A stretch of 64,000 nucleotides of DNA from Agaribacterium haliotis (GTDB lineage Bacteria; Pseudomonadota; Gammaproteobacteria; Pseudomonadales; Cellvibrionaceae), in assembly GCF_002312815.1 (NCBI RefSeq), contig NZ_NKQJ01000004.1:124001-188000 (forward strand), in the 5' to 3' direction. The notes beneath the pieces are model-generated. The model worked only from the letters and a program-made list of their open reading frames with translations. It did no database searches and had not been told where the DNA came from. Below, piece after piece: positions 32,160 through 40,685 of the stretch (within the stretch, counting starts at the first letter, position 1; every line of letters begins with the position of its first letter). The position numbers and the translations under genes were made by a program.

Positions 32160-33083
32160 CTAGCGCGGGATTTCGGCAATCTCCGGAGCCAGCCACAACA
32201 CGCCCTTGCCGGTAACGCGCTTTTCAAGGCTGATTTTGGCGTCCCGTTGATAACTTTCGAGCTTGTGAGCTATTGCTAATTGTTCAAGAAAGTTGGCGTA
32301 AGCCGTAGTGCTCGGCCAATTTGGCGACTGCTGGTCTGCAAGTAATAGAAGTTTGACTTTCAAAGGGCTCTGACTCAAAGCGTAGTCAAATGCTAGTTGC
32401 CAGCTGTTGTCTTTATTTAGGCCGCTGTCAGCACTTTGCTGGCTGTTCTGATACTCCCATTGCATACCCGGGTTGACGGCAATTGCTCGGGCAAACAATT
32501 CAGGGTGTTTAAACAGCCAGCGTGTTGCTGCGCGTGCACCTTCGCCGCTGCCGAGCAGGATGCGACCGTGGCGCTGTCTAACGGTGGCGAGTTGTTGATC
32601 CAGGTGACTGATCAAACTGAGCGCTGCGCTCTCGCCCTGAGCTTTTTTATCGGCGTCGTAATAAGCTTTGGGGCCGCCGTTTAGGCTGACGACATACATA
32701 GGTGGCAGCAGTTTAAGTTCGATTGCTTCAACCAGAGTTTGCGCCTGCTTCAAACCGCTGTATTCATTGCCAACGGCGCTATCGCCAAGTACGTAAATAA
32801 CCGGCGCCTGCTGGTAGTCTAAATCGGGTTCATACAGTAGGTAGCCGATATCTCTGCGGTTTTCTTTACAGTGAAACTTTTTGTGCTGAATTTTTGCGCT
32901 TATTGGGCTATCTATGTGTGAGTTTTGCGGGGTATTTGACCAGGAAAAGTCTTCAACTGGTTGCGGCGCTTTTTCATAGAAGAAATGTAGCTCCGGAATT
33001 TGTGCATGACTCGCGCCGATCGATGCGAATGCAAAAAAACATAAACTAGTAGCGGCGCGCAGCGTTTTCAGCATGGATCGCAC
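32160..33083 (-). CDS. Secreted esterase-fold protein, nucleophile missing
   Basis: 307 residues with an N-terminal signal peptide (SLCFFAFASIGASHA, cleavage near residue 27). The body resembles the putative-esterase (Fes/esterase D) alpha/beta hydrolase fold: APVIYVLGDSAV, YVVSLNGGPKAYYD, LGSGEGARAATRWLFKHPELFARAIAVNPGM and the C-terminal region. At the nucleophile elbow, where active relatives have G-x-S-x-G, the sequence is GSGEG: the central residue is Gly, so the catalytic Ser seems lost. It may be a binding protein or use another residue. Start: GTG at 33083 or ATG at 33074. Same strand as the Wadjet operon, but probably not part of it. Confidence 0.6.
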   Translation of the reverse strand: MRSMLKTLRAATSLCFFAFASIGASHAQIPELHFFYEKAPQPVEDFSWSNTPQNSHIDSPISAKIQHKKFHCKENRRDIGYLLYEPDLDYQQAPVIYVLGDSAVGNEYSGLKQAQTLVEAIELKLLPPMYVVSLNGGPKAYYDADKKAQGESAALSLISHLDQQLATVRQRHGRILLGSGEGARAATRWLFKHPELFARAIAVNPGMQWEYQNSQQSADSGLNKDNSWQLAFDYALSQSPLKVKLLLLADQQSPNWPSTTAYANFLEQLAIAHKLESYQRDAKISLEKRVTGKGVLWLAPEIAEIPR

Positions 33084-33283
33084 AAAACCTTATCTAAATA
33101 AACCGAGAGGGGCTTAAAGCTCTAAAAGCCGTAACTACAGCGAGTATGCCATAAACTTAAGCGAAGTCACTGCTTATCCCCGGCTTCCAGCCGAAAGATA
33201 TAAAATTAAACAGCTGTTTAATGATTAAGTATGGGCGCCGCTGTCAGACCTATTTATGTTTTGTCGGCACCGCGCTGGTTTGT

Positions 33284-35671
33284 TTATTTATTAAATTTGC
33301 CGGAGCTGAGCAGGTCGTCAATGCTCTGCGGTTTCGCCAGGTAAAAACCTTGTAAATATTCACATCCGTGTTTGGCAAGAAAATCTGCCTGAGCCTTGGT
33401 TTCAACACCTTCTGCAACTACTGTCATGCCGAGGTTGTGAGCAAGGTTGATAATCGCACAGGTTATTTCTCTATCGTTGTCGTCTTCTGGTAGATCAATA
33501 ACAAAGGAGCGATCTATCTTTAAACTTGTGATTGGGAATCTTTTAAGGTAACTAAGCGAGCTATATCCTGTGCCGAAATCATCAATGCTGAGCCGGCAAC
33601 CGACATCTCGCAGTGACGCCATTATTTCAATGGCCCGGTCCATATCGTCGGTGACGGTGGATTCTGTTAATTCAAATTCAACTTGAGCTGGATTGATGCT
33701 GTATTTTTTCAGGGTTCGGCCAATTTCAGTCTCCAGCGAACTTGAAAAGAATTGTTGAGCGCTTAGATTGACACTAATACCCTCAATACCTAAGCGGGCT
33801 AATTCTTTTTCATGTTGGCTGAGAATTTCACAAACCCGATCGAGTACAAATTTTCCAAGCTCGTGAATGAGCCCGCTATCTTCAGCAATTGGAATAAATT
33901 TAGATGGAGGAATAAAACCTTCGTCTTTATCTATCCAGCGAACCAGCGCTTCTGCCCAGCAGGCCTGTAAATTTTTAGATTGGTATTGAGGCTGCAAAAA
34001 TACGTCAATTTCACGATGGTCAATGGCGTGGCGCAATTTTTGTTCGAGGCGTATTTGTTCCCTTATTTCCTCGTCGAGTTTGGCAGAATAGCAAGAGAAA
34101 CTATTGCCGCCACCTTCTTTGCTGTTGTATAGCGCCATGTCGGCAAAGCGCAGTAACTCTTCGGGGGTGCTGGCGTCATCGGGGTACAGCGCGACACCGA
34201 TGGAGCCGCTGACCGCCAGCGAGGCAACTTCATTGGCAGTGTCGGTTTTCATTGCACTTAACAGGCGCTTACAGATAAATTCGACACTGTTAATATTTTC
34301 TATACCTTCAACTAGAACCAGGAATTCATCCCCACCCATACGTGCGACGACGTCTTCGCGAAATACAGCACTGCGAAGGCTTTCTGCAGTGCGGCTCAAA
34401 AGGCGATCTCCTGCATCGTGGCCCAGGCTGTCGTTAACACGTTTAAAATTGTCGAGATCCATCATAAAGGCGGCAATTTTTAACTGTTTTTTCTCTGCGC
34501 TGGCAAATGCGTATTTTAAGTGGTCACTTAAAAAGCGGCGGTTGGGCAGGTGAGTTAAAGGGTCGTAATAGGCGAGTTTTTCGAGTTCATTCTGGGCTTT
34601 TTTGAGGTCGGTAACATCTACCAGGGTGCCGACGTAAAAAGTACGCTTGCCTTCTCTAACGATGCTTACGTGCTCTTGTAAGTAGCGGTAATCCCCGGTG
34701 TAGTGAAGAAATTCGAATTCGGCTTGTACAAATAACTGCCCGTGTTGAAGCTTACTCATGCTCTCGATGTAGCGGCGTTTGTATTCGCTGTCGATAAAGT
34801 CACTAAAGTTGTTTGCGTGCTCTTCGTTAAGGCCGGTAATTTTTGTCCACGCCGGGTTGACGTAGTCGTAGTTTTTGGGCGAGTTACGCAGAAAAACTCC
34901 GACTGGAGAATTTTCGGCAAGGGTTCTGAAGGTGGTTTCAGAGCTTTTGAGTTTCTGGTTCTCAATGCGAAAAACATCGAGCATATGGTTAATGGTATCG
35001 ACAAGATCGCCGACTTCGTCGTTGCTGCGTTTTTTTGCTCGCTCAGAATTAAGTGGGTTGGCGGCAATGCGCTCGCCGAGCTTAGACAACTCGCTCAGCG
35101 GCTGCAGCGAGCGGTTTAGCTGGCGGCTGCCAAATAAATACGCCAGCATCACCGCGACAAACAGAGCGCCAAAAATAGCCAGGCTAGTTAACAAAAACTG
35201 GCGTTGCAGTGAATTGCCGGTACTTTCAATAATTAAGTGCCCGAAGGTTTCTCCGTCGAGGCTGACCGGCGTGTAGATAGTTTGGTGGCGAGTAAAAGCA
35301 TGGCTTGTCTGCAAATGTGCCTGCGGTTGAAAGTTACTTAAACAGCTATCGCCGACATCGGCGGCGAGATAACTGGCGTAGAGTTTACTGTCGCGCTGAT
35401 ACAGGCATACCCGGGCGATATCGTTGTGGTGGCGGGCACTTTCGAGGTTTTCTCTGACTTCGTCGGCATAACTCTGCCCCAGGCTCAAACCAAAACTGAC
35501 TTTCTCGGCGAGTATATCGCCGATTAGGCGCAGATCATCGTTGGTGTTGTTGTGAGCTTCGAGTCGGCTAAAGGCGAGCAAGGCTACACCGCTGACCACG
35601 ATGGCGACAATCAGGGTTAAACCGACGATGCGCAGCAGCTTAAAACGAAGCGAGAGGCGGGTATCGTTCAT
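33284..35671 (-). CDS. CHASE8-HAMP-PAS-GGDEF-EAL membrane protein
   Basis: Makes and/or breaks cyclic di-GMP. 795 residues: membrane segment about 13-34, periplasmic CHASE8-like sensor 36-155, second membrane segment 160-181, HAMP about 182-240, PAS about 245-358, GGDEF 365-530 with the intact motif at 446-450, and EAL 545-790 with EAL at 574-576 and DDFGTGYSSLSYLKRFP. The usual RxxD inhibitory site before GGDEF is FRED here, so product inhibition is probably absent. Its ATG overlaps the stop of the YfiR-like gene by four bases (ATGA). YfiN of Pseudomonas has the same CHASE8-HAMP front but no EAL. Confidence 0.92.
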   Translation of the reverse strand: MNDTRLSLRFKLLRIVGLTLIVAIVVSGVALLAFSRLEAHNNTNDDLRLIGDILAEKVSFGLSLGQSYADEVRENLESARHHNDIARVCLYQRDSKLYASYLAADVGDSCLSNFQPQAHLQTSHAFTRHQTIYTPVSLDGETFGHLIIESTGNSLQRQFLLTSLAIFGALFVAVMLAYLFGSRQLNRSLQPLSELSKLGERIAANPLNSERAKKRSNDEVGDLVDTINHMLDVFRIENQKLKSSETTFRTLAENSPVGVFLRNSPKNYDYVNPAWTKITGLNEEHANNFSDFIDSEYKRRYIESMSKLQHGQLFVQAEFEFLHYTGDYRYLQEHVSIVREGKRTFYVGTLVDVTDLKKAQNELEKLAYYDPLTHLPNRRFLSDHLKYAFASAEKKQLKIAAFMMDLDNFKRVNDSLGHDAGDRLLSRTAESLRSAVFREDVVARMGGDEFLVLVEGIENINSVEFICKRLLSAMKTDTANEVASLAVSGSIGVALYPDDASTPEELLRFADMALYNSKEGGGNSFSCYSAKLDEEIREQIRLEQKLRHAIDHREIDVFLQPQYQSKNLQACWAEALVRWIDKDEGFIPPSKFIPIAEDSGLIHELGKFVLDRVCEILSQHEKELARLGIEGISVNLSAQQFFSSSLETEIGRTLKKYSINPAQVEFELTESTVTDDMDRAIEIMASLRDVGCRLSIDDFGTGYSSLSYLKRFPITSLKIDRSFVIDLPEDDNDREITCAIINLAHNLGMTVVAEGVETKAQADFLAKHGCEYLQGFYLAKPQSIDDLLSSGKFNK

Positions 35672-36198
35672 ATCCCGCCCTCGACATTGCTGGCGGCCTT
35701 GAGCACACTCGAGCGGAAGTGCACGCCGCTATTTTTGGCCGCCCGCTGGTTGATGTCGAACTGGATTTTATCGCCGTGGCGGTAGAGGTGGATGGCGGCA
35801 ATATCTTTCGACGCGCAGCCTGAGCAAATTAAAAATTTACTTTGAGTCGTTTTGATATCAAGTACCTCAGTTTTAGGGCCGAGGATCAGTACCGAGCAGC
35901 TCGCAGGGGGCGGCATGTTGACGTTGTGAACGGCGATATCTTTACTACCTCGCTGGCTGATATGTCTAAGTTGCTGGCCGATGGCTTTGTCGCCAATCAC
36001 ACAGATTTCTGCCTGGTCTTGCCCCTGCCAGCGACTGAATTGAAGCAGGCGCAATACAATCATTGCGCGCAGTTCAGTATCGCTAACAGCTAGAGGCCTG
36101 GCCCGCGATGACGAGGTGCACAGTAGGGCGGTACCCACCAACAAGCAGAGGGCAAACCTTAGCGTTGCTTCACGTCTTGAGGTGGGGCGTGTTGGCAT
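35668..36198 (-). CDS. YfiR/DUF4154 family periplasmic regulator
   Basis: 176 residues with a signal peptide (FALCLLVGTALLCTSSSRA). The mature part fits YfiR/DUF4154: AMIVLRLLQFSRWQ (usually YNFAKFVEWP in relatives), ICVIGDKAIGQQL, SCSVLILGP and FLICSGCASKDIAAIHLYRHGDKIQFDIN, VHFRSSVLKAAS. The four mature Cys (ICVIG, SCSVL, CSGC) could form the two disulphides known in YfiR. YfiR binds the periplasmic part of the cyclase YfiN and keeps it off; here the next gene, overlapping by ATGA, has a YfiN-like sensor. No YfiB-like lipoprotein is beside it. Confidence 0.82.
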   Translation of the reverse strand: MPTRPTSRREATLRFALCLLVGTALLCTSSSRARPLAVSDTELRAMIVLRLLQFSRWQGQDQAEICVIGDKAIGQQLRHISQRGSKDIAVHNVNMPPPASCSVLILGPKTEVLDIKTTQSKFLICSGCASKDIAAIHLYRHGDKIQFDINQRAAKNSGVHFRSSVLKAASNVEGGI

Positions 36199-36341
36199 AA
36201 GTTCCTTAGATACGTTCTAAAGCTGTGCTGATTGCAGCTGTATCGTTTGATTATAGTTAAGGCTCAGGGCTTCGTTGCATACGAGAGAGCATCGCGCAGT
36301 CCGGCGATGCGATTGGAGGGCTAGGTGCGGTGTCTGCAGTG

Positions 36342-36854
36342 TTACGCGGCAGGGCTATTGGCAGCTTGTCTGCTGCACAAATAGGTTTGCTGGATAAGCA
36401 GGGCGTCGGAGCTGGCGCGGTGGCGAACCATTTGCAGTTTGTGTTCGAGCTCGCTTTTGACTTTGTCCCAAACGTTAAATTGTTCTTCGAGCATGATGTG
36501 TTCAATGGCTCTGAGTTTGAAGCTCTGGTTAACGCGCATGGTATTAAACAGTTTGTTGAGCCAGCTTTGGTCGTGGGCGAGGGCGTCGGAGAAAACTTGG
36601 CTTCGGCCTAAAAAAGCGTTGATCTCATGACAGACTTGTTTGGCAGGTTTACCGCGCTGTAGTAATACATCCCGGCTAATGCCGTGAAGCTGTTCGGCGC
36701 TGTCGCTCCAGTAGGTCCAGTGAGCTTCCGGTTTGATAAGGGCGCAGTAACGCTCACCGGTACTTTTGGCGATGCCTATCTCCACCGGGTAACTTAGATT
36801 GCCAAAACCCGATGCTTCGATATCGACGATATTAGGGCAGCGTTGCTCGTTCAT
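36342..36854 (-). CDS. DEDD-type 3'-5' exonuclease, DnaQ-like
   Basis: 170 residues with the fold signature of DnaQ-like exonucleases. Metal ligands: Asp and Glu in NIVDIEASGFG (residues about 11-13), Asp in FSDALAHDQSWLNKLF, and the last His...Asp in HRASSDA. Substrate unknown; small stand-alone members act on nucleic acid ends. It is divergent from the Hpt gene. Downstream, GCATCGC (36289-36295) and GCGATGC (36304-36310) form a 7-base stem that may end the transcript, although no T-run follows. Confidence 0.8.
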   Translation of the reverse strand: MNEQRCPNIVDIEASGFGNLSYPVEIGIAKSTGERYCALIKPEAHWTYWSDSAEQLHGISRDVLLQRGKPAKQVCHEINAFLGRSQVFSDALAHDQSWLNKLFNTMRVNQSFKLRAIEHIMLEEQFNVWDKVKSELEHKLQMVRHRASSDALLIQQTYLCSRQAANSPAA

Positions 36855-37071
36855 ATGTTTCTCCTTTTACAGCTCGACCAGATCCTTCCAGTAACTGTTT
36901 TATATCATGATCATAGTGTATGCGTACGCCTTTTTCCGCTTTGCTATGCTAAAAGCGAAAGCCAAGCTAGCTGTACTCTTGTGTTTCCCGCGTTGACATC
37001 GCTGTTGTTTGTTTAGGTTTGGGAGCCAAGCGTTGAATAGCGCAATTATTGAGGTGGAGCCGGAGCCAACG

Positions 37072-37680
37072 ATGAAGAACAAATCAGCTGCGCAGACAGC
37101 TGAGCTATTGCTGCCGCCAGCCTTGCGGACCATAGACTTTGAGCGTAAAAAGCCGGATATCGCTCGCCGCGCCAGTGCGTATGTGCGTGTACTTAAATCT
37201 TATACTGAGCACAATCAATACACGGAAGCTGAGTTGCGCGCAGCTTACGGTGATACAGATGGCGATCAGCTGCGTCACTTGATTCACGGTTTAAAGGGCG
37301 CTGCTGGCAACCTCGCTATGATGCCGCTTTATGAATTGGCCGCCGAGCAGGAGACGTGGCTGCGCGAAGGTGGAGAAATTCATCAAGCAGTGTTTGACGA
37401 GCTGCTTAAGTTGCTGCGCGACTCTCTGCACGACGCCCAAGCTATTGTTGATTTGAACGAACAAACCGAGCGCTCTGAGCAGCAAGCTCAACTTCGCCCC
37501 GCAGTACAAGAATTGGCTCGCTACCTTGCCCGCAGTGAAGTGCCGAGCGCCGAACTGTTAATGTCATTAAGGCAGCTCGAACAGAGCTCAAGTGGCAACA
37601 AACAGCTGGCTTTGCTGCTGCAAGCGGTTGTCCGATACGACTACGATGAGGCTTTGCTGTTGCTGTCAGAGCTGGAGTAA
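37072..37680 (+). CDS. Orphan Hpt-domain phosphotransfer protein
   Basis: About 202 residues. The Hpt motif LRHLIHGLKGAAGNL carries the phospho-acceptor His (residue 72 from this start). Around it are the usual helices, LYELAAEQETWLREG and FDELLKLLRDSL; a second helical half (about 125-200) has no clear motif. Start uncertain: ATG at 37072 with GGAG upstream, or TTG at 37033 with GGGAG. No kinase lies next to it. The gene facing it (37727-38653) is a receiver-GGDEF protein, a natural partner. Confidence 0.8.
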   Translation: MKNKSAAQTAELLLPPALRTIDFERKKPDIARRASAYVRVLKSYTEHNQYTEAELRAAYGDTDGDQLRHLIHGLKGAAGNLAMMPLYELAAEQETWLREGGEIHQAVFDELLKLLRDSLHDAQAIVDLNEQTERSEQQAQLRPAVQELARYLARSEVPSAELLMSLRQLEQSSSGNKQLALLLQAVVRYDYDEALLLLSELE

Positions 37681-37726
37681 AGCAAGCTGTTTTGTTTGCA
37701 AAGCTCTTGTCGGCGCGGGGCTCGCG

Positions 37727-38653
37727 TTACTCTAAGTCGCCATAGACAATGCGAGCCCTGCCTCGGCCTTTGGCTTCGTACAAAGCGGTATCCGCGCAGC
37801 GGATGAGGTCGTCGGGTTTGACAAGTTCATCCGGCACGGTTGAACAAAGCCCGGCACTAAAACTCAGATAATCACTGACTTGAGAACCACTGTGCTCGAT
37901 GCACAATTGCTGCACTGCGTCGAGTGCATTGTTCATCAGGCGCTCGGCAATAACCTGGTCGCTGTTGTAAATAAGGATGGCAAATTCTTCACCGCCGTAG
38001 CGAGCGATAAAGTCAGAACTGCGTTTGAAGGTATTTTTGAGCGAACGGGCCACCGCTTTGAGGGCTTCGTCCCCGGCCGGGTGGCCATATATATCGTTAT
38101 ACTGTTTAAAAAAGTCTACATCGAGCAGGCACAGGCTGAGGCTCTGGTCCTCGCGCATGCAGCGATTCCACTCAATTCTAAGCTGATCGTCAAAGGCGCG
38201 GCGATTGTGCACTTCGGTCAGACCGTCGATGCGGGCGAGCTGCGACAGCAGCTCGGTTTGGCGAATCAATTGGGTCTGTAGGTTCAGGCGCGCGCGCAGT
38301 ACGGTGATATTAATCGGTTTGGTAATGTAGTCTCGGGCGCCGAGCTCTATGCCTTTGGCTTCGTCATCGGGTTGGTCCATACCGGTCATAAAGACGATGG
38401 CAAGAGGGCCAAAATCGCGTTCGTTTTCCACCAGGGTGTGGCAGATCTCAAAACCGTTGCCGTCGGGCAAGCCGACGTCCAGCAATACCAGGTGCATGTC
38501 TTGCTGCTCGAGTACACGCATGGCTTTGGCCCGGCTTTTGGCGACAAACAAACGAAAGCGACCGCTCAGGGCATCGACAATTATGTCGATATTGACGGGG
38601 TCATCTTCGACGATCAGTATGTTGTAGTGCTGCTCGTTACTGAGTGCGCTCAT
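37727..38653 (-). CDS. Response regulator with diguanylate cyclase domain (REC-GGDEF)
   Basis: 308 residues. Receiver domain about 10-125 (ILIVEDDPV; acceptor D59 in LLDVGLPDGNG; MTGMDQPDD; YITKPIN) joined by a short helix to a GGDEF domain about 135-305. The active-site motif is GGEEF at 220-224, and the RxxD inhibitory site (RSSD, 211-214) sits the correct five residues before it. It therefore probably makes cyclic di-GMP when phosphorylated and is product-inhibited, like PleD or WspR. It converges with the orphan Hpt gene, 46 bases apart. Confidence 0.93.
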   Translation of the reverse strand: MSALSNEQHYNILIVEDDPVNIDIIVDALSGRFRLFVAKSRAKAMRVLEQQDMHLVLLDVGLPDGNGFEICHTLVENERDFGPLAIVFMTGMDQPDDEAKGIELGARDYITKPINITVLRARLNLQTQLIRQTELLSQLARIDGLTEVHNRRAFDDQLRIEWNRCMREDQSLSLCLLDVDFFKQYNDIYGHPAGDEALKAVARSLKNTFKRSSDFIARYGGEEFAILIYNSDQVIAERLMNNALDAVQQLCIEHSGSQVSDYLSFSAGLCSTVPDELVKPDDLIRCADTALYEAKGRGRARIVYGDLE

Positions 38654-38757
38654 AAATAGCTAAGGCTGCTGTGCCTTGGTAGATGGCTCAAATGCAAATG
38701 TGGCGAATTGTCGGCCACGTTGTTTTAAGTCTAGACAAAGTTTTCACGAGGTCGCCA

Positions 38758-39549
38758 TTGGCTCAACCTGCACCGCTGATAGACAGTCACTGTCATTTTG
38801 ATTTCAGTGATTTTGACCGCGATCGAGCGCTTGTGTGGCAGCGCTGTCAGAATTTGAATATTGAAGCCCTTTTGATACCGGGGGTGGAGCCTGGCCAGTG
38901 GCCAGTGGCGCGCGATTTGTGCCTGGCCCATCCGGGCTGGCGTTATGCGGTGGGTTTGCACCCGTGGTATAGCGAGGTCTATTTACAGCACAATTCACTG
39001 GCGCAGCTCAAACACAGCTTGCTAAGCGCCGCCAGAGACAAGCTCTGTGTTGCTGTCGGCGAATGTGGTTTAGATAAGCTCAAAGGTATGGATATGCAGC
39101 TGCAGCGGCAAATTCTACAGCTGCATATCGACGTTGCGACACAGCTAAACAAACCGCTTATATTGCACTGCGTCAAGGCGCACGAGCAGCTTCTGGCAGA
39201 GCTGAAAGCGACCCCGCCACCGGCCGGTGCGGTGCTGCACGCGTTTTCGGGCAGCGTGCAGCTTGCCAGGCAATATGTGGCGCTGGGGCTTGTGCTCGGT
39301 GCCGGCGGTGTATTTACCTACGAGCGGGCAAAAAAAACTCGCCAAGCTTTTGCCGAGATTCCGCTCGACAATATTGTATTAGAGACCGATGCGCCGGCGA
39401 TGGCGCCGAGCTGGGTGGGCCGGGGGCAGCGCAATAGCCCGGAACACGTGGCGGAGATTGCCCGGGCTTTAGCCGAGCTGCGCGGTCAACCTGAAGATGA
39501 AATTCGCCGTCGCTGCAGCGACAATTGCCGGCGTTTATTTGCCTTTTAA
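38758..39549 (+). CDS. TatD family metal-dependent hydrolase
   Basis: TatD-type DNase, 263 residues from the TTG at 38758. I prefer this start because ACGAGG lies six bases upstream and the protein then begins (M)AQPAPLIDSHCHFD like its relatives; an ATG at 38683 would add 25 unrelated residues. Metal ligands: HxH in DSHCHFD, Glu in VGECGLD, His in LILHCVKAH, and Asp in VLETDAPAM. It resembles the YjjV branch. Its end overlaps the end of convergent tcdA by 15 bases. Confidence 0.9.
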   Translation: MAQPAPLIDSHCHFDFSDFDRDRALVWQRCQNLNIEALLIPGVEPGQWPVARDLCLAHPGWRYAVGLHPWYSEVYLQHNSLAQLKHSLLSAARDKLCVAVGECGLDKLKGMDMQLQRQILQLHIDVATQLNKPLILHCVKAHEQLLAELKATPPPAGAVLHAFSGSVQLARQYVALGLVLGAGGVFTYERAKKTRQAFAEIPLDNIVLETDAPAMAPSWVGRGQRNSPEHVAEIARALAELRGQPEDEIRRRCSDNCRRLFAF

Positions 39550-40335
39550 ACAGTCTTCGAGATAGCGCTCAATGGCTTTGGCCGCAGCAACAAAACCGAA
39601 GCTACCTGTCACCATCACCGAACTGCCGAGCCCGCCGGCGCAATCGAGTTTGACGCCGTCAACCAGAGCTTTTTTGTTTGCACACACCGAGCCGTCAGGT
39701 TTGGCATAGACCATGGCTTCTTTGCTAAAAACCGCGTCTACCCTGAATTTGCGCCCGCTTGAGCTGCGTTTAAAGCCGTGGTGGCGATAGAGCTGGTTGC
39801 GCAACTTAGCGAGCATGGGGTCGGCTTCTGTTTGGCCGAGATCACCCACACATATTTTACCGGGGTCGCGTTTGCCGCCCGAACTGCCAACACAGATAAG
39901 GCGTTTTTTTTGTCGGCTGCAGTAGGCCAGCAGAGCAGATTTAACGTTGACAGAGTCAATCGCGTCTAGCACCACATTTAGCTCTGGGACAATCAGCTGC
40001 TCGATATTCTTGGGTGTCAGAAAATCGTATACACAGTGCAGCTGAATATCGGGGTTGATTAGTTTTAGCCGCGCGGCGATAACATCGAGTTTATTCTGGC
40101 CGATGGTGTCACTGAGTGTATGCAGCTGGCGGTTGCTATTGGTGAGGCAGATATCGTCTAGTTCAATCAAGGTCAGTGCTCCGACCCCACTGCGCGCGAG
40201 CGCTTCGGCTGCCCATGAACCGACGCCGCCGAGACCGATAACCGCCATATGGGCAGTGGCAAGTTGTTGCTGTTGTTCGGCCCCGTAAAGCCGGCTGACG
40301 CCGCCGAAGCGCATCGAATACAAATCGTCTGACAT
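39535..40335 (-). CDS. tcdA: tRNA threonylcarbamoyladenosine dehydratase TcdA
   Basis: E1-like ATP-dependent enzyme that cyclises t6A37 in tRNA (TcdA, also CsdL). 266 residues from MSDDLYSMRFGGVSRLYG. ATP-binding glycine loop VIGLGGVGSWAAEALARSGVGALTLIELDD; later LNVVLDAIDSVNVKSALLAYC. The C-terminal KALVDGVKLDCAGGLGSSVMVTGSFGFVAA is typical. A longer in-frame start at 40371 runs into the inverted repeat of the small mobile-like element and is rejected. It overlaps tatD tail to tail. Confidence 0.93.
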   Translation of the reverse strand: MSDDLYSMRFGGVSRLYGAEQQQQLATAHMAVIGLGGVGSWAAEALARSGVGALTLIELDDICLTNSNRQLHTLSDTIGQNKLDVIAARLKLINPDIQLHCVYDFLTPKNIEQLIVPELNVVLDAIDSVNVKSALLAYCSRQKKRLICVGSSGGKRDPGKICVGDLGQTEADPMLAKLRNQLYRHHGFKRSSSGRKFRVDAVFSKEAMVYAKPDGSVCANKKALVDGVKLDCAGGLGSSVMVTGSFGFVAAAKAIERYLEDCLKGK

Positions 40336-40364
40336 AAATACTCGCAGATAAAAGGACAGCGTTG

Positions 40365-40547
40365 CGCGCAATGTTGTTCACTTAAGTGAAAGCTTTCCGG
40401 AACGAAGCTTGAGCGGGCTTTCTTGGGGCGCCGTAAACCCGTCCATGGGGGCTTCGCCGCCGCATCCTTGCGGCAGAGACCCAATCAAACCCACTTCAGC
40501 TTCGCTCCTACCATCTCGTTACATCATTGAGTGAACAGTGTTGCGCG
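40365..40547. mobile_element. Possible MITE-like element with terminal inverted repeats
   Basis: A 183-base non-coding segment bounded by 18-base imperfect inverted repeats: 40365-40382 (CGCGCAA, three mismatches, TGTTCACT) and 40530-40547 (AGTGAACA, three mismatches, TTGCGCG). The inside is GC-rich and contains the hairpin GCCGCA/TGCGGC (40459-40474) and a GGGGCGCCG-type stretch like intergenic repeats I recall from marine gammaproteobacteria. No target-site duplication could be read with confidence. It fills most of the 350-base gap between divergent tcdA and the GGDEF gene. A dispersed non-mobile repeat is the alternative. Confidence 0.45.
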
Positions 40548-40685
40548 GGCTTTTTAGCTTAATTAGTCAAGTATCTCAAGTGCTTAAGCCGGGCGCGCGG
40601 CCTGTGGCTTGGCGTTTGTTTCAATATAAATTGGCCGAAGTTTGTTCTATGCTAACGGCAACTGCCTTGTTTGTGGTCGCAATGT

